NCBI GenBank assembly: GCA_900549705.1 | Contig: URPI01000007.1 | Span: 1-28,798, forward strand | Direction of reading: 5' to 3' | Length of the DNA: 28,798 nucleotides | Source of the DNA: an uncultured Eubacteriales bacterium | GTDB lineage: Bacteria > Bacillota > Clostridia > Oscillospirales > Oscillospiraceae | Shown here: positions 8,215 to 14,892 of the stretch, piece after piece | Numbering within the stretch: the stretch's first letter is position 1 | Layout: every line of letters begins with the position of its first letter | Translations under genes and position numbers: made by a program | The notes under the pieces: model-generated | Seen by the model: only the letters and a program-made list of their open reading frames with translations | The model's database searches: none | What the model was told of the DNA's origin: nothing

Positions 8215-9150
8215 ATGTTCACACAGATTGTAACCATGGTACTGCCGGTGCTGGTGATGATTGCACTGGGGCGGGTCTGCGCCGTGACCGGCATCCTCAA
8301 TGACGAGCAGCACACTGGCATCAAAAACATCATCGGCAACATCCTGCTGCCGGTGGTGCTGTTTCAGGCTTTCTTTACCGCCGATTACGGCCTGCGGATG
8401 CTGCTGGTGTTTGTGCTGGTGTTTGCCGGGTATGGCGTTGCCCTGGCTGCCGGGTATGCCCTGCGGAAGCTGGTGCAGCCCTACGACCGGTTCATGCCCC
8501 TGCTGCTGACCAGCTCCGAGGGCGGTATGCTGGGCTACGCCCTGTTCGGTCTGCTGTGCGGTGCTGACCAAACAAAGACCTATGCCATGGTGGATATTGG
8601 TCAGACCATGTTCGCCTATACCGTATTCCTCACGGCGCTCAAGGCGGCGGGGGGCGAGAAGATGACCCCCCAATTCATTGCCAAAACCATGCTCACCAAC
8701 AAGGCCTGCATGGGTATGCTGCTGGGCATCCTGCTGGGGGCGCTGGGGGTGCATCAGGCGCTGGAAGGAACGGCGGCAGGTGACATTTTGCAGGCGCTGC
8801 TGGGCTTTATCACCGCCCCCACCTCTGCCCTGATTCTGATTGTCATTGGCTACCAGCTCCACGTCAGCAAGGCGCTGCTGCGCCCGGTGCTGACCACCAT
8901 GGGCTTGCGTCTGGGGGTACTGGCAGTCATCTGCGCTGCCATCTGCCTCATTCTGTTTTCCGTCATCCCCTATGATAAGCAGCTTCTGCTGGCGCTGATG
9001 CTTCAGTACACCCTGCCGGCAGCCTTCATCATTCCCCTGTTTGCGGATTTGGGCAAGGATGCCGAGTATGTGTCCACCACCCTCTCCCTGGGCACGGTAT
9101 TGACGGTGCTGCTATTCTTCTTCCTCGCCATGTTCAGCCTGGCTGGCTGA
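8215..9150 (+). CDS. AEC-family (auxin efflux carrier-like) permease
   Basis: This 311-residue membrane protein has about ten hydrophobic segments in two halves, with the AEC features MIALGRVCA in helix 1 and NIIGNILLPVVLFQAF in helix 2. Members of this family move organic anions such as malate and malonate, but the substrate cannot be read from the sequence. A GGAAGGGAG site lies shortly before ATG. It sits 20 bases after the lsr terminator, with its own terminator behind it. I see no clear promoter in the short gap, so some read-through from lsr is possible. A role in AI-2 traffic is not supported. Confidence 0.85.
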   Translation: MFTQIVTMVLPVLVMIALGRVCAVTGILNDEQHTGIKNIIGNILLPVVLFQAFFTADYGLRMLLVFVLVFAGYGVALAAGYALRKLVQPYDRFMPLLLTSSEGGMLGYALFGLLCGADQTKTYAMVDIGQTMFAYTVFLTALKAAGGEKMTPQFIAKTMLTNKACMGMLLGILLGALGVHQALEGTAAGDILQALLGFITAPTSALILIVIGYQLHVSKALLRPVLTTMGLRLGVLAVICAAICLILFSVIPYDKQLLLALMLQYTLPAAFIIPLFADLGKDAEYVSTTLSLGTVLTVLLFFFLAMFSLAG

Positions 9151-9163
9151 GTCATATCAATTC

Positions 9164-9227
9164 AAAAAAGGGATTTCCGCCCCCTGGCAGCTGGTTGCCC
9201 GGAGGGTAGAAATCCCTTTTCTTTTTT
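9164..9227 (+). terminator. Intrinsic terminator after the AEC permease gene
   Basis: AAAAAGGGATTTC (from 9165) pairs with GAAATCCCTTTTC (about 9209-9221) across a GC-rich middle, and a T run follows. It starts 14 bases past the permease stop. The A-rich left side means it could also stop leftward transcripts. Confidence 0.85.
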
Positions 9228-9360
9228 ATGAATGCGCCCCGTTCCCACCGGGGACGGGCGTGTCGGATGACAATTTCTTTGCCCGGTAATATTCCTGCTT
9301 CCGGGCATACATGGCAAGATCCGCTTCCTTTGACAATGTGTTCATATCATTTTCACTCAT
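9226..9360 (-). pseudogene. Remnant resembling the C-terminal end of a GGDEF protein
   Basis: A 44-codon minus-strand frame contains EADLAMYARKQEYYRAK, which reads like the ADxxMYxAKRxGRN tail that ends diguanylate cyclase (GGDEF) domains. Nothing of the GGDEF active site lies upstream; instead the strand runs into the butyrate kinase promoter. An AGGA lies seven bases before the ATG at 9360, so a tiny translated peptide cannot be excluded. The most likely reading is the surviving end of a lost gene. Confidence 0.42.
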
Positions 9361-9423
9361 GCAATCGTCCTGTTCTTGTTCGCAATTTATTTTCTCCTGC
9401 GATTGTCCTGCGCCCCGGCGGGG

Positions 9424-9452
9424 TTGCAATTTTTTCGGGAATGGCGTATACT
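9424..9452 (+). promoter_or_regulatory. Sigma-A promoter of butyrate kinase gene
   Basis: TTGCAA (9424-9429), 17 bases, TATACT (9447-9452), 48 bases before the butyrate kinase ATG. Its position also rules out upstream in-frame starts such as the ATG at 9441, because transcription would begin after it. Confidence 0.8.
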
Positions 9453-9500
9453 AGGGTCACAAAAGAAACTGCCGATTGGACGCAAAAAGGAGAATTTTCC

Positions 9501-10616
9501 ATGGAAAAACCATATAAAATGCTGGTCATCAACCCCGGCTCCACCTCCACCAAGGTGAGCTATTTTGAAAATGATAAAAACATTTACACCGAGAGCATTT
9601 TTCACGATGCCCCGGAGCTGCTGCGCTACCCCACGGTCAATGACCAGATTTCCCTGCGCCGTGCCGTCATTGAGGATTTTGTGAAGAAAAACGGCCTTTC
9701 CATGAAGGAGATGGACGCTTTTGTGGGGCGGGGCGGCAGCGCCTATCCCCAGAAAGCGGGGGTCATGGAAATTGACGAAGCCCTGGTTGCCGACACCGCC
9801 GCCGGGGTAGGCGGCAGCGATCACCCGGCAAAGCTGGGGGTGATGCTGGCCTATGCGCTGTGCCGGGAGTACGGCGGAAAAATGTACACCGTCAATCCCA
9901 CCAATGTGGACGAGCTGTGCGACTATGCCCGCCCTACCGGCATTGCGGGACTGTACCGCCGTGCCCAGACCCATGTGCTGAACCAGAAGGGCATTGGGGC
10001 AATCCATGCAAAAGCCATGGGAAAAACCTATGAAGAATGCAATTTCATCATCTGCCATATTGACGGCGGCATTACCGTCACCGCTCACGCCAAAGGCAGA
10101 ATGATTGACAGCACCGAGGGAGCCGGGGGCGACGGCCCCTTTACCCCCACCCGCTTGGGTTCCATCCCGGTGATGGAGGTGCTGACCTATTTGGAGCAGG
10201 GACATACCACCGCTGAGGTCAAGACCATGCTCTCCCGCTCCGGCGGCTTTGTGAGCCATTTCGGCACCTCCAATTCCGACACCGTGCACGCCCTGGTGGA
10301 GCAGGGCGACCGGAAGGCGCAGGTCATCTGGAATACCATGATTTACCAGCTGTGCAAATCCATCGGCGGCATGGCGGCGGTGCTGGAGGGGCAGGTGGAC
10401 GGCATTCTCCTCACCGGCGGTCTGGTGCGCTTCGGGGACATTGTGGAGGGCGTGCGCCAGCGCTGCGGCTGGATTGCGCCCATCACCGTCTACCCCGGCG
10501 AATGTGAGCAGGAGGCCATGGCGGACAGCGTGCTGCAAGTGCTGCGGGGCGAGAAGCAGGCAAACCGCTATACCGGCAAGCCCGTGTTCCAGGGCTTCGG
10601 GTGGGAAACTGTTTAA
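9501..10616 (+). CDS. buk: Butyrate kinase (acetokinase family)
   Basis: The 371-residue enzyme interconverts butyryl phosphate plus ADP with butyrate plus ATP, or acts on a branched or other short acyl phosphate. The N-terminal phosphate loop VINPGSTSTK is at residues 9-18, and the middle contains ICHIDGGITVTAHAKGRMID, then EGAGGDGPFTPTR, all typical of butyrate kinases. GLVRF in the C-terminal part belongs to the same fold. Its length is slightly above the family norm of about 355. The start follows AAAAGGAGA. No phosphotransbutyrylase gene lies beside it, so the source of butyryl phosphate is not shown here. No strong terminator separates it from the next gene, 48 bases on. Confidence 0.92.
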   Translation: MEKPYKMLVINPGSTSTKVSYFENDKNIYTESIFHDAPELLRYPTVNDQISLRRAVIEDFVKKNGLSMKEMDAFVGRGGSAYPQKAGVMEIDEALVADTAAGVGGSDHPAKLGVMLAYALCREYGGKMYTVNPTNVDELCDYARPTGIAGLYRRAQTHVLNQKGIGAIHAKAMGKTYEECNFIICHIDGGITVTAHAKGRMIDSTEGAGGDGPFTPTRLGSIPVMEVLTYLEQGHTTAEVKTMLSRSGGFVSHFGTSNSDTVHALVEQGDRKAQVIWNTMIYQLCKSIGGMAAVLEGQVDGILLTGGLVRFGDIVEGVRQRCGWIAPITVYPGECEQEAMADSVLQVLRGEKQANRYTGKPVFQGFGWETV

Positions 10617-10664
10617 GGCTGGCAGTCTGGCTGCCCGATTCCCACAACAACAGGGAGTGGTTTT

Positions 10665-11231
10665 ATGGGAAGAAAAACCGACCGGGAGATTTTGCGGGAA
10701 AACCGCTGGCTCACCGTTCTGTCCGCCGCTTTTATCCTGTGCGGCATATGGATTGCGCTGCTGCCCCATCTTTTGCCCTTTGCAAGCTACGATTCCTTGC
10801 AGGAAACGGAAGCGACCGTGCAGTCTTTTAAGCATTTTTACGGCGGCTCCAAAGGGCTGAATGATGCCTATCTTCTGACAACCGACAACGAAAAGTACAT
10901 TCTCTCCGGCGACTATGACCACGAGGAAGCCGCAGCGCTGCTGACGGCGGGCAAATCCGTCACCCTCAAATGGTATCAACGGAAACCCTTTGGGGGACGG
11001 CTGGCCGAGGAGGTGTCGGTGGACGGGAAGCCCATCGTCCGATACGATAATGACCTGGGCAGGGACAAAAAGGCATCCTTTTTCGCCGGCGCATTCCTTG
11101 CCGCCGTCGGAACCGGCGGGCTGTTGCTGCTGAACCTGACCCTGAAAACAAACCGAAAGAAGCAGAACAGGCGGGACGAAAAGTTAAAGCGGAAATATGG
11201 CAAGAACGCAAGGGTGGGGCGGAATCACTAA
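10665..11231 (+). CDS. Two-helix membrane protein of unknown function
   Basis: This 188-residue protein has hydrophobic helices near residues 18-40 and about 140-160, flanked by a soluble middle part of roughly 95 residues and a very basic tail rich in K and R. The middle (TTDNEKYILSGDYD, then VTLKWYQRKPFGG) resembles the extracytoplasmic loop of DUF3592-type proteins, but I do not recognise a function. It has a GGGAG site seven bases before ATG, follows butyrate kinase closely, and may share its transcript. The tail should face the cytoplasm. Confidence 0.7.
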   Translation: MGRKTDREILRENRWLTVLSAAFILCGIWIALLPHLLPFASYDSLQETEATVQSFKHFYGGSKGLNDAYLLTTDNEKYILSGDYDHEEAAALLTAGKSVTLKWYQRKPFGGRLAEEVSVDGKPIVRYDNDLGRDKKASFFAGAFLAAVGTGGLLLLNLTLKTNRKKQNRRDEKLKRKYGKNARVGRNH

Positions 11232-11267
11232 AACTGTTTTCAAATAGAACAGTCAATAAATCTGTGC

Positions 11268-11391
11268 GGTGCGAAGCGCCCCCGGCTCCACCTCTGGAGG
11301 AGCCGGCAGCCCGAATGGGCTGCCTGAGGGGGTGTCGTCCGTATTTTGCAGCACATCCAATATTTCGTGGCGCACCCCTCGGCTTTGCGCC
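11268..11391. repeat. R1 intergenic repeat, copy 1
   Basis: The left end GGTGCGAAGCGCCC and right end GGCTTTGCGCC are inverted relatives, and the body contains the paired block CTGGAGGAGCCGGC, a stem CAGCCCGAATGGGCTG and then TGAGGGGGTGTCG. The same word order occurs at 19622-19791 and 23183-23446. This copy is the shortest and most diverged. It fills most of the 253-base gap between two convergent genes; no coding sequence is apparent. Confidence 0.65.
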
Positions 11392-11450
11392 ATGGTGAAA
11401 CGCTAAAATTATGGATGCTTTAGTCGAGGATTAGTATAGGCAGATAATAA

Positions 11451-11476
11451 CAGCCAGTGCCTTGCGGCACTGGCTG
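11451..11476 (-). terminator. Terminator of the sigma/anti-sigma operon
   Basis: An 11-bp perfect stem (CAGCCAGTGCC at 11451-11461, GGCACTGGCTG at 11466-11476) with a TTGC loop lies just past the anti-sigma stop. Leftward it is followed by TTATTAT, a modest T run; rightward A-rich sequence follows. Confidence 0.7.
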
Positions 11477-11484
11477 AAAAAATA

Positions 11485-13209
11485 TCAGGTTTCAGGCACC
11501 GTTAACTTTGTGCCGTCAGCAAGGAGCACATAGTCCACCTGCGTCAGGTCAACGGCATTACAATTTCTGTCTTCCAGCAGCTGTATTTTCGTGCCGTCTT
11601 TCATGACCGCATAGGTAAAGTGATCGCGCCAGCTATAAAAATCTGCGGAGGGTTCGGCGCACTGTTCCTCGTTCTCACCGGCGGTATCCCGCACAATTTC
11701 GCTGCTGAATTTTCGGAGTTTGAAGGAAGCAATCGAAAATTTCTCGATAACATCCGTTCCATTCGCCCGCCATCCGGTCATGGCCTGGGCGGTGATGGGA
11801 CCATTCAGCAGCTCCAACTCCCGATAATCGGTGTTTGTCTCGTCAAAGGTGACGGAGAACTGCCATTCGCCCGCCGCAAGCACCTGGGTGGAGCTTGTCC
11901 CGCTGTCCGCATACAGGTCTGCAATTTGCAAGTTCCATGCGTCTCCAAGCGCAAAGGGGCGCAGACCGTCCAGGAAGGATATACAAAACTCTCCCAAAAA
12001 GTCTTTGGTATTGCTCTGCCCATCGCCATCTGCAACTGCATCAAAGCCCCCGCTGTAGCGGTTGAGTTGTCTTCCGGCGGTCGTAAAAGAATTGTCACCG
12101 ATTCTAACGTCCAGACCTTCAATGTCCACGTCCGCCGGGGCAGTAATACCCAAGCGGATTTGCGCCACATAGCCGTCGGTTTCCACGGATTTCAGCTGCA
12201 CGGTGTAGCCGTTCTGGGTTGCACTATGGAAAAAGTTTGCCTGGGCATCCACGTCTGCCTGAGTGGGCGTTTGGGGTGAAATGGCAAAGTCGATGGTATC
12301 GGCCACCTTTTCCAGCTGCTCGTCCGTCATATTCAGGCGCTCCACGGAGACAACACCGCCCACCTCGCTGTAGACCTCGAGATTCACATCCAGCCACAGC
12401 GTCATCAATGCTTCCTCCCGGTCACAGAGGATATAGCCCTGCTCCTGGCTGGGGGAGCGCAGAATCAGGACAGTGTTCCCGGACATAGTGGTGTAGTTCC
12501 GCTCTACCCAGTCGCCGTTATCTACCAGCGTCACATAGTCCGCACTGAAGCAGTCCTTCCGGTTCCAGCGCAGACCACCGCGGACGCAGGTAATGTTATC
12601 ACCGCTATTCTCCGGGAAGCGGAAGGTCATTTCCAGCTGGAAATTGCCGGTATCGTAGCATCGTCCACTGTCAATATCTGCGCTGATTGCCGGGTCGTTA
12701 TTGGTGAACCGCTCAATGCCCAGGGCATCACACAAGTGCCGGACGGTGCGGAAATTCAGCAGCCGCCCCTCCGGTTTCAGGCCGTATTGCTCAGCCAGCT
12801 CCTGCGCCCTGGCGTGCATTGCGTCGCTGTAGCCCGTCCAGTCGGCATTTTCCGCCTTGTATTTCTCTCCGTAAGCGTAGAGCGCCGCACAAGCCTTATA
12901 GGTATCGGAGCCCTCCAACCCGGCCAGGGTCAGGGTGGTGGTCGTTATGGTGTGTGGGTCTTTGACATACACGCCGTCCACCAGAGAATAGTCCTGCTCC
13001 GCAGTACCTGCACCGATTTTCAAGTTGGACATCCGCAGCACAAAGGCAACTGCGCAGCCCATCAAAAACAGCATCAGTGCAATCATGGCTGCCACCAGCA
13101 GGGGGCTGTGAATGCGGCGCTGGGGTTGACGGAACTGGCATCGTTCCGCTTCTTCAATCAAGTCGTCTCCTACATATTCCATTCCTCGAAACATATCTTT
13201 TCCGTTCAT
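11485..13209 (-). CDS. Membrane-anchored anti-sigma-like protein
   Basis: The 574-residue protein has a short cytoplasmic part (1-35), one membrane helix (about 36-58) and an outside domain of some 510 residues. Its start overlaps the stop of the ECF sigma gene (ATGA), the usual arrangement for a sigma factor and its inhibitor. In that setting residues 1-35 would contact the sigma factor and the outer domain would sense envelope conditions. The outer part resembles DUF4179-like anti-sigma proteins in layout, with repeated beta-rich segments such as YTVQLKSVETDGYVAQIRLG, but I cannot name the ligand. The N-terminal part has no zinc-binding HxxxCxxC motif, so it is not a classical ZAS anti-sigma factor. 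Confidence 0.75.
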   Translation of the reverse strand: MNGKDMFRGMEYVGDDLIEEAERCQFRQPQRRIHSPLLVAAMIALMLFLMGCAVAFVLRMSNLKIGAGTAEQDYSLVDGVYVKDPHTITTTTLTLAGLEGSDTYKACAALYAYGEKYKAENADWTGYSDAMHARAQELAEQYGLKPEGRLLNFRTVRHLCDALGIERFTNNDPAISADIDSGRCYDTGNFQLEMTFRFPENSGDNITCVRGGLRWNRKDCFSADYVTLVDNGDWVERNYTTMSGNTVLILRSPSQEQGYILCDREEALMTLWLDVNLEVYSEVGGVVSVERLNMTDEQLEKVADTIDFAISPQTPTQADVDAQANFFHSATQNGYTVQLKSVETDGYVAQIRLGITAPADVDIEGLDVRIGDNSFTTAGRQLNRYSGGFDAVADGDGQSNTKDFLGEFCISFLDGLRPFALGDAWNLQIADLYADSGTSSTQVLAAGEWQFSVTFDETNTDYRELELLNGPITAQAMTGWRANGTDVIEKFSIASFKLRKFSSEIVRDTAGENEEQCAEPSADFYSWRDHFTYAVMKDGTKIQLLEDRNCNAVDLTQVDYVLLADGTKLTVPET

Positions 13210-13760
13210 ACACGGATTCCCTCCTTTTCAAGATAAGCACAGAGCTTTGCTCTGGTGCGATTCAACCGCATCTGCACGGCACCTTCACGGATACCATACC
13301 GGGCGGCAATCTCAGCAACCGTATCTGCATACCAGTACCGGCGCAGAAACATCACCCGGTTTTCCGTGGTCAGGGTGCGCAAAAACGAATCCACCAGGGA
13401 TCCAAGTTCCTCCCCAGACATCTCCCGCTCCCGCCGGGTGTCCGGGATGCACAGTTCCATTTCCTGGGTCAGACTGACGACCTCCGCCTTGCGCTTGGCA
13501 GCATTGTTCCAATCCAGCTTGTCCAGCGCAATGTGACGGCATATCTTTGCGATATATGCGAAGAAATATTGCGGCTTTCGGGGAGGAATCGTGACCCACG
13601 CCTTCATATAGGTGTCGCTGACACTTTCTTCGGCATCCTGCTCATTGCAAACAATGCCGTCCGCCAAATGATGAAGCCGCCGTCCATAGGCCATGTCAGT
13701 CTGCTTGATGGCTTCTTCATCTCTGGCAAGGAACAATTCAATGATTTTGCTGTCTTCCAT
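13206..13760 (-). CDS. ECF RNA polymerase sigma factor
   Basis: The 184-residue protein has a sigma region 2 (residues about 10-80, with DAEESVSDTYMKAWVTI) and region 4 (about 125-178, FLRRYWYADTVAEIAARYG then GAVQMRLNRTRAKL, the -35-reading helix-turn-helix). I chose ATG at 13760, which has GAGGTG six bases upstream; a GTG at 13769 is possible but its spacing is poor. It overlaps the following anti-sigma gene by four bases. The target regulon is unknown, and autoregulation is likely for this class. Confidence 0.9.
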   Translation of the reverse strand: MEDSKIIELFLARDEEAIKQTDMAYGRRLHHLADGIVCNEQDAEESVSDTYMKAWVTIPPRKPQYFFAYIAKICRHIALDKLDWNNAAKRKAEVVSLTQEMELCIPDTRREREMSGEELGSLVDSFLRTLTTENRVMFLRRYWYADTVAEIAARYGIREGAVQMRLNRTRAKLCAYLEKEGIRV

Positions 13761-13798
13761 AAGGTTCACCTCGCTTGTTTGTGTATTTGTTTCCTCAC

Positions 13799-13840
13799 CC
13801 TATTAAACGGATTCCGGGGCAGGAAACACACATAGGAGAA
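13799..13840 (-). promoter_or_regulatory. Possible ECF-type promoter of the sigma operon
   Basis: Reading leftward, CGTTTAATAGG (13809-13799) resembles the CGTCTAATA -10 element of clostridial ECF promoters. The -35 side, near TGTGTGTTTCC, is not a clear match. It sits about 40 bases before the sigma start. The rest of the gap up to 13934 shows nothing I can name. Confidence 0.28.
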
Positions 13841-13934
13841 AAAATTTTTTCGGGACGGTTGTTTTCATTTATCAAAAAAAGAAAGCGCTTGTGCCTTTCC
13901 TTCGCCGTATGTATATTAGGGAATCTCTGAATAA

Positions 13935-14204
13935 TGCCCCATCACTGAGCAGACATTTCCATACACACTCACGAATTATGAGACGGCGTTTCCTGATGAC
14001 GAAGTAGCCGACGTTCTATACCTGGCAAACGAGGAACAGGTAAATTATTACGATTCCAATTGCAGCAGGCTGTTTCTCGAAACAGCTCTTATAGAGGGAA
14101 TTTCGCAGGAAGAAATCAATGCGAATACCGAGAAAGCTATGGCTTTCTTCCATTATTTGAAATCTTACGATGAATCGTATGGAAATTCGGTGTCGCATGA
14201 ATAA
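13935..14204 (+). pseudogene. Start-less open frame, likely gene remnant
   Basis: An open frame of 89 codons runs from a stop at 13932 to TAA at 14202 without an early ATG, GTG or TTG. The reading (DEVADVLYLANEEQ, later GISQEEINANTEKAMAFF) looks like an acidic helical protein and not random sequence. A clean terminator follows 37 bases later, which suggests a real 3' gene end. The 5' part appears to be missing or frameshifted. I do not recognise the family. The hydrophobic minus-strand frame across it (14016-14267) looks like a shadow. Confidence 0.33.
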
Positions 14205-14240
14205 TATGACGCAAAGCGCCATCGATGTACGTATAAAAAC

Positions 14241-14280
14241 AGGGTATGTCACATTCTTCTGCGACATACCCTATTTTTGT
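14241..14280 (+). terminator. Intrinsic terminator after the gene remnant
   Basis: AGGGTATGTC (14241-14250) and GACATACCCT (14263-14272) form a perfect 10-bp stem, followed by ATTTTTG and more T. It also insulates the toxin promoter that begins 11 bases later. Confidence 0.85.
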
Positions 14281-14290
14281 TAATTTTTCC

Positions 14291-14319
14291 TTGCAATTTG
14301 TCGAATTATGTGCTAACCT
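14291..14319 (+). promoter_or_regulatory. Promoter of the small toxin-like peptide
   Basis: TTGCAA (14291-14296), 17 bases, then TAACCT (14314-14319) preceded by an extended TGC. Transcription would begin near 14325, right at the left arm of the inverted repeat, leaving a leader of about 105 bases before the ATG. Confidence 0.65.
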
Positions 14320-14375
14320 GTTTGTGGTGCTACCGGCACCCCGGTAGGCGGTTCCCCCCTCGACCTTTTTTCTCA

Positions 14376-14401
14376 GGGGGTAATCCTCTTTATTTACCCC
14401 C
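14376..14401 (+). promoter_or_regulatory. Leader hairpin before the toxin-like gene
   Basis: GGGGGTAA (14376-14383) pairs with TTACCCCC (14394-14401) around a 10-base loop, 11 bases before the ribosome site. In addition, CCCCCCTC at about 14353-14361 is complementary to the GAGGGGG ribosome site at 14415-14421. Both could keep the message silent until it is processed or refolded. Confidence 0.55.
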
Positions 14402-14429
14402 AATCCCAAAAAGAGAGGGGGTGGCAGAT

Positions 14430-14522
14430 ATGTACGTTTCATGGAACGATTTATTTGAGTTCTGTACGGTCATTCTGACTGTCATTCTCCTGGTTTACCA
14501 GATGACAAACAAAGAGAAGTAA
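14430..14522 (+). CDS. Short single-helix membrane peptide, probable type I toxin
   Basis: The product is a 30-residue peptide starting MYVSWNDLF, with one hydrophobic helix (about residues 8-25) and a lysine-bearing tail ending NKEK. That is the build of holin-like or Fst/TxpA-type membrane toxins of Gram-positive bacteria. GAGAGGGGG lies 8 bases before ATG, an unusually strong site. Its stop codon is part of a 12-bp hairpin stem (14511-14557) shared with a facing antisense transcript. Being this short, it is missed by many gene finders. Family membership is by resemblance only; a small regulatory membrane peptide is an alternative. Confidence 0.72.
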   Translation: MYVSWNDLFEFCTVILTVILLVYQMTNKEK

Positions 14523-14596
14523 CCGCCCAGCCTCCAAGCAAACGATTACTTCTCTTTCGCTATTTGGGGGAGCCGCCTGCTGGTAGCACCCTTTGT
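14511..14596 (-). ncRNA. Predicted antisense RNA (antitoxin) to the toxin message
   Basis: A near-consensus leftward promoter at 14603-14631 would start an RNA near 14596 that crosses the 3' end of the toxin gene. The perfect stem AAAGAGAAGTAA / TTACTTCTCTTT (14511-14522 and 14546-14557, 23-base loop) lies on its path and is followed leftward by GTTTGT, so the RNA may end there, at about 85-95 bases. The same stem would sit in the toxin message. No protein is coded on this strand. The transcript is predicted, not shown. Confidence 0.6.
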
Positions 14597-14602
14597 GTCT
14601 AT

Positions 14603-14631
14603 ACTATACCCCATTTTGGGGTGTTTGTCAA
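14603..14631 (-). promoter_or_regulatory. Antisense RNA promoter
   Basis: Leftward TTGACA (14631-14626), a 17-base spacer and TATAGT (14608-14603). The spacer itself contains CCCCAAAATGGGG, a small palindrome. This is a stronger match than the toxin promoter, as expected if the antitoxin RNA is made in excess. Confidence 0.78.
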
Positions 14632-14688
14632 TGTCTCCTGCCATCAGCGCAGGGGATTTTTTTGCATTTACCGGGTAAAGCCGCCGAC

Positions 14689-14709
14689 GGGTCGACTGAT
14701 AGTCGACCC
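14689..14709. repeat. Perfect hairpin palindrome
   Basis: GGGTCGACT (14689-14697) and AGTCGACCC (14701-14709) form a 9-bp stem with a GAT loop. No T run follows, so it is not a good terminator. It lies in the non-coding stretch 14523-14892, which holds, besides this, only the antisense promoter, an R2 copy and the pnp terminator. Confidence 0.6.
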
Positions 14710-14740
14710 CTACAGTGGTGCGTACCATTTAACCAAGTGC

Positions 14741-14832
14741 CCCCGTAAAAATCCCGTGGTTTGGCGTGCCGTATCGTCACTGGGCAAGTCAATGCACTGC
14801 CGTATCGGTACAATCCCCGTAGCGTCATTGTC
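14741..14832 (-). repeat. R2 intergenic repeat, copy 2
   Basis: Read leftward, AATGACGC, ATACG, GCCCAGTGACGA and later ACGGGATTTTTA line up with the same words in the reverse complement of 19838-19916. The central ACGTTGGT..CCTAACCC block is degenerate here. No reading frame is apparent. Confidence 0.5.
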
Positions 14833-14848
14833 CGGCGGCACTGCCGCC

Positions 14849-14878
14849 AAAAATGCCCGCGGCCAAACGGCCGCGGGC
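14849..14878 (-). terminator. Intrinsic terminator of pnp
   Basis: GCCCGCGGCC (14855-14864) and GGCCGCGGGC (14869-14878) form a 10-bp all-GC stem with a 4-base loop, and ATTTTT follows in the leftward direction. It begins 14 bases past the pnp stop. Confidence 0.92.
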
Positions 14879-14892
14879 AAATTGTTGTTTAA

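Larger units (their letters stand above)
14326..14590. repeat. Inverted repeat bracketing the toxin-like locus
   Basis: The left arm GGTGCTACC (14326-14334) plus GGCGGTTCCCCC (14347-14358) is the inverse of the right arm GGGGGAGCCGCC (14566-14577) plus GGTAGCACC (14582-14590), with one G-U mismatch in 21 positions. The arms enclose the peptide gene and the start of the antisense RNA. In a transcript covering both arms the two ends would pair. Confidence 0.8.

Noticed and set aside
9228..9500. Upstream in-frame extension of butyrate kinase
   Set aside because: A promoter lies inside it (9424-9452) and family members begin near the chosen ATG, which has a good ribosome site.
13905..13935. Possible insertion-sequence end near GGGAATCTCTGAATAAT
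   Set aside because: The word recalls the ends of some insertion sequences, but no partner inverted end or transposase is found nearby.
14016..14267. 83-codon minus-strand hydrophobic frame
   Set aside because: No ribosome site, and it overlaps the remnant frame and its terminator.
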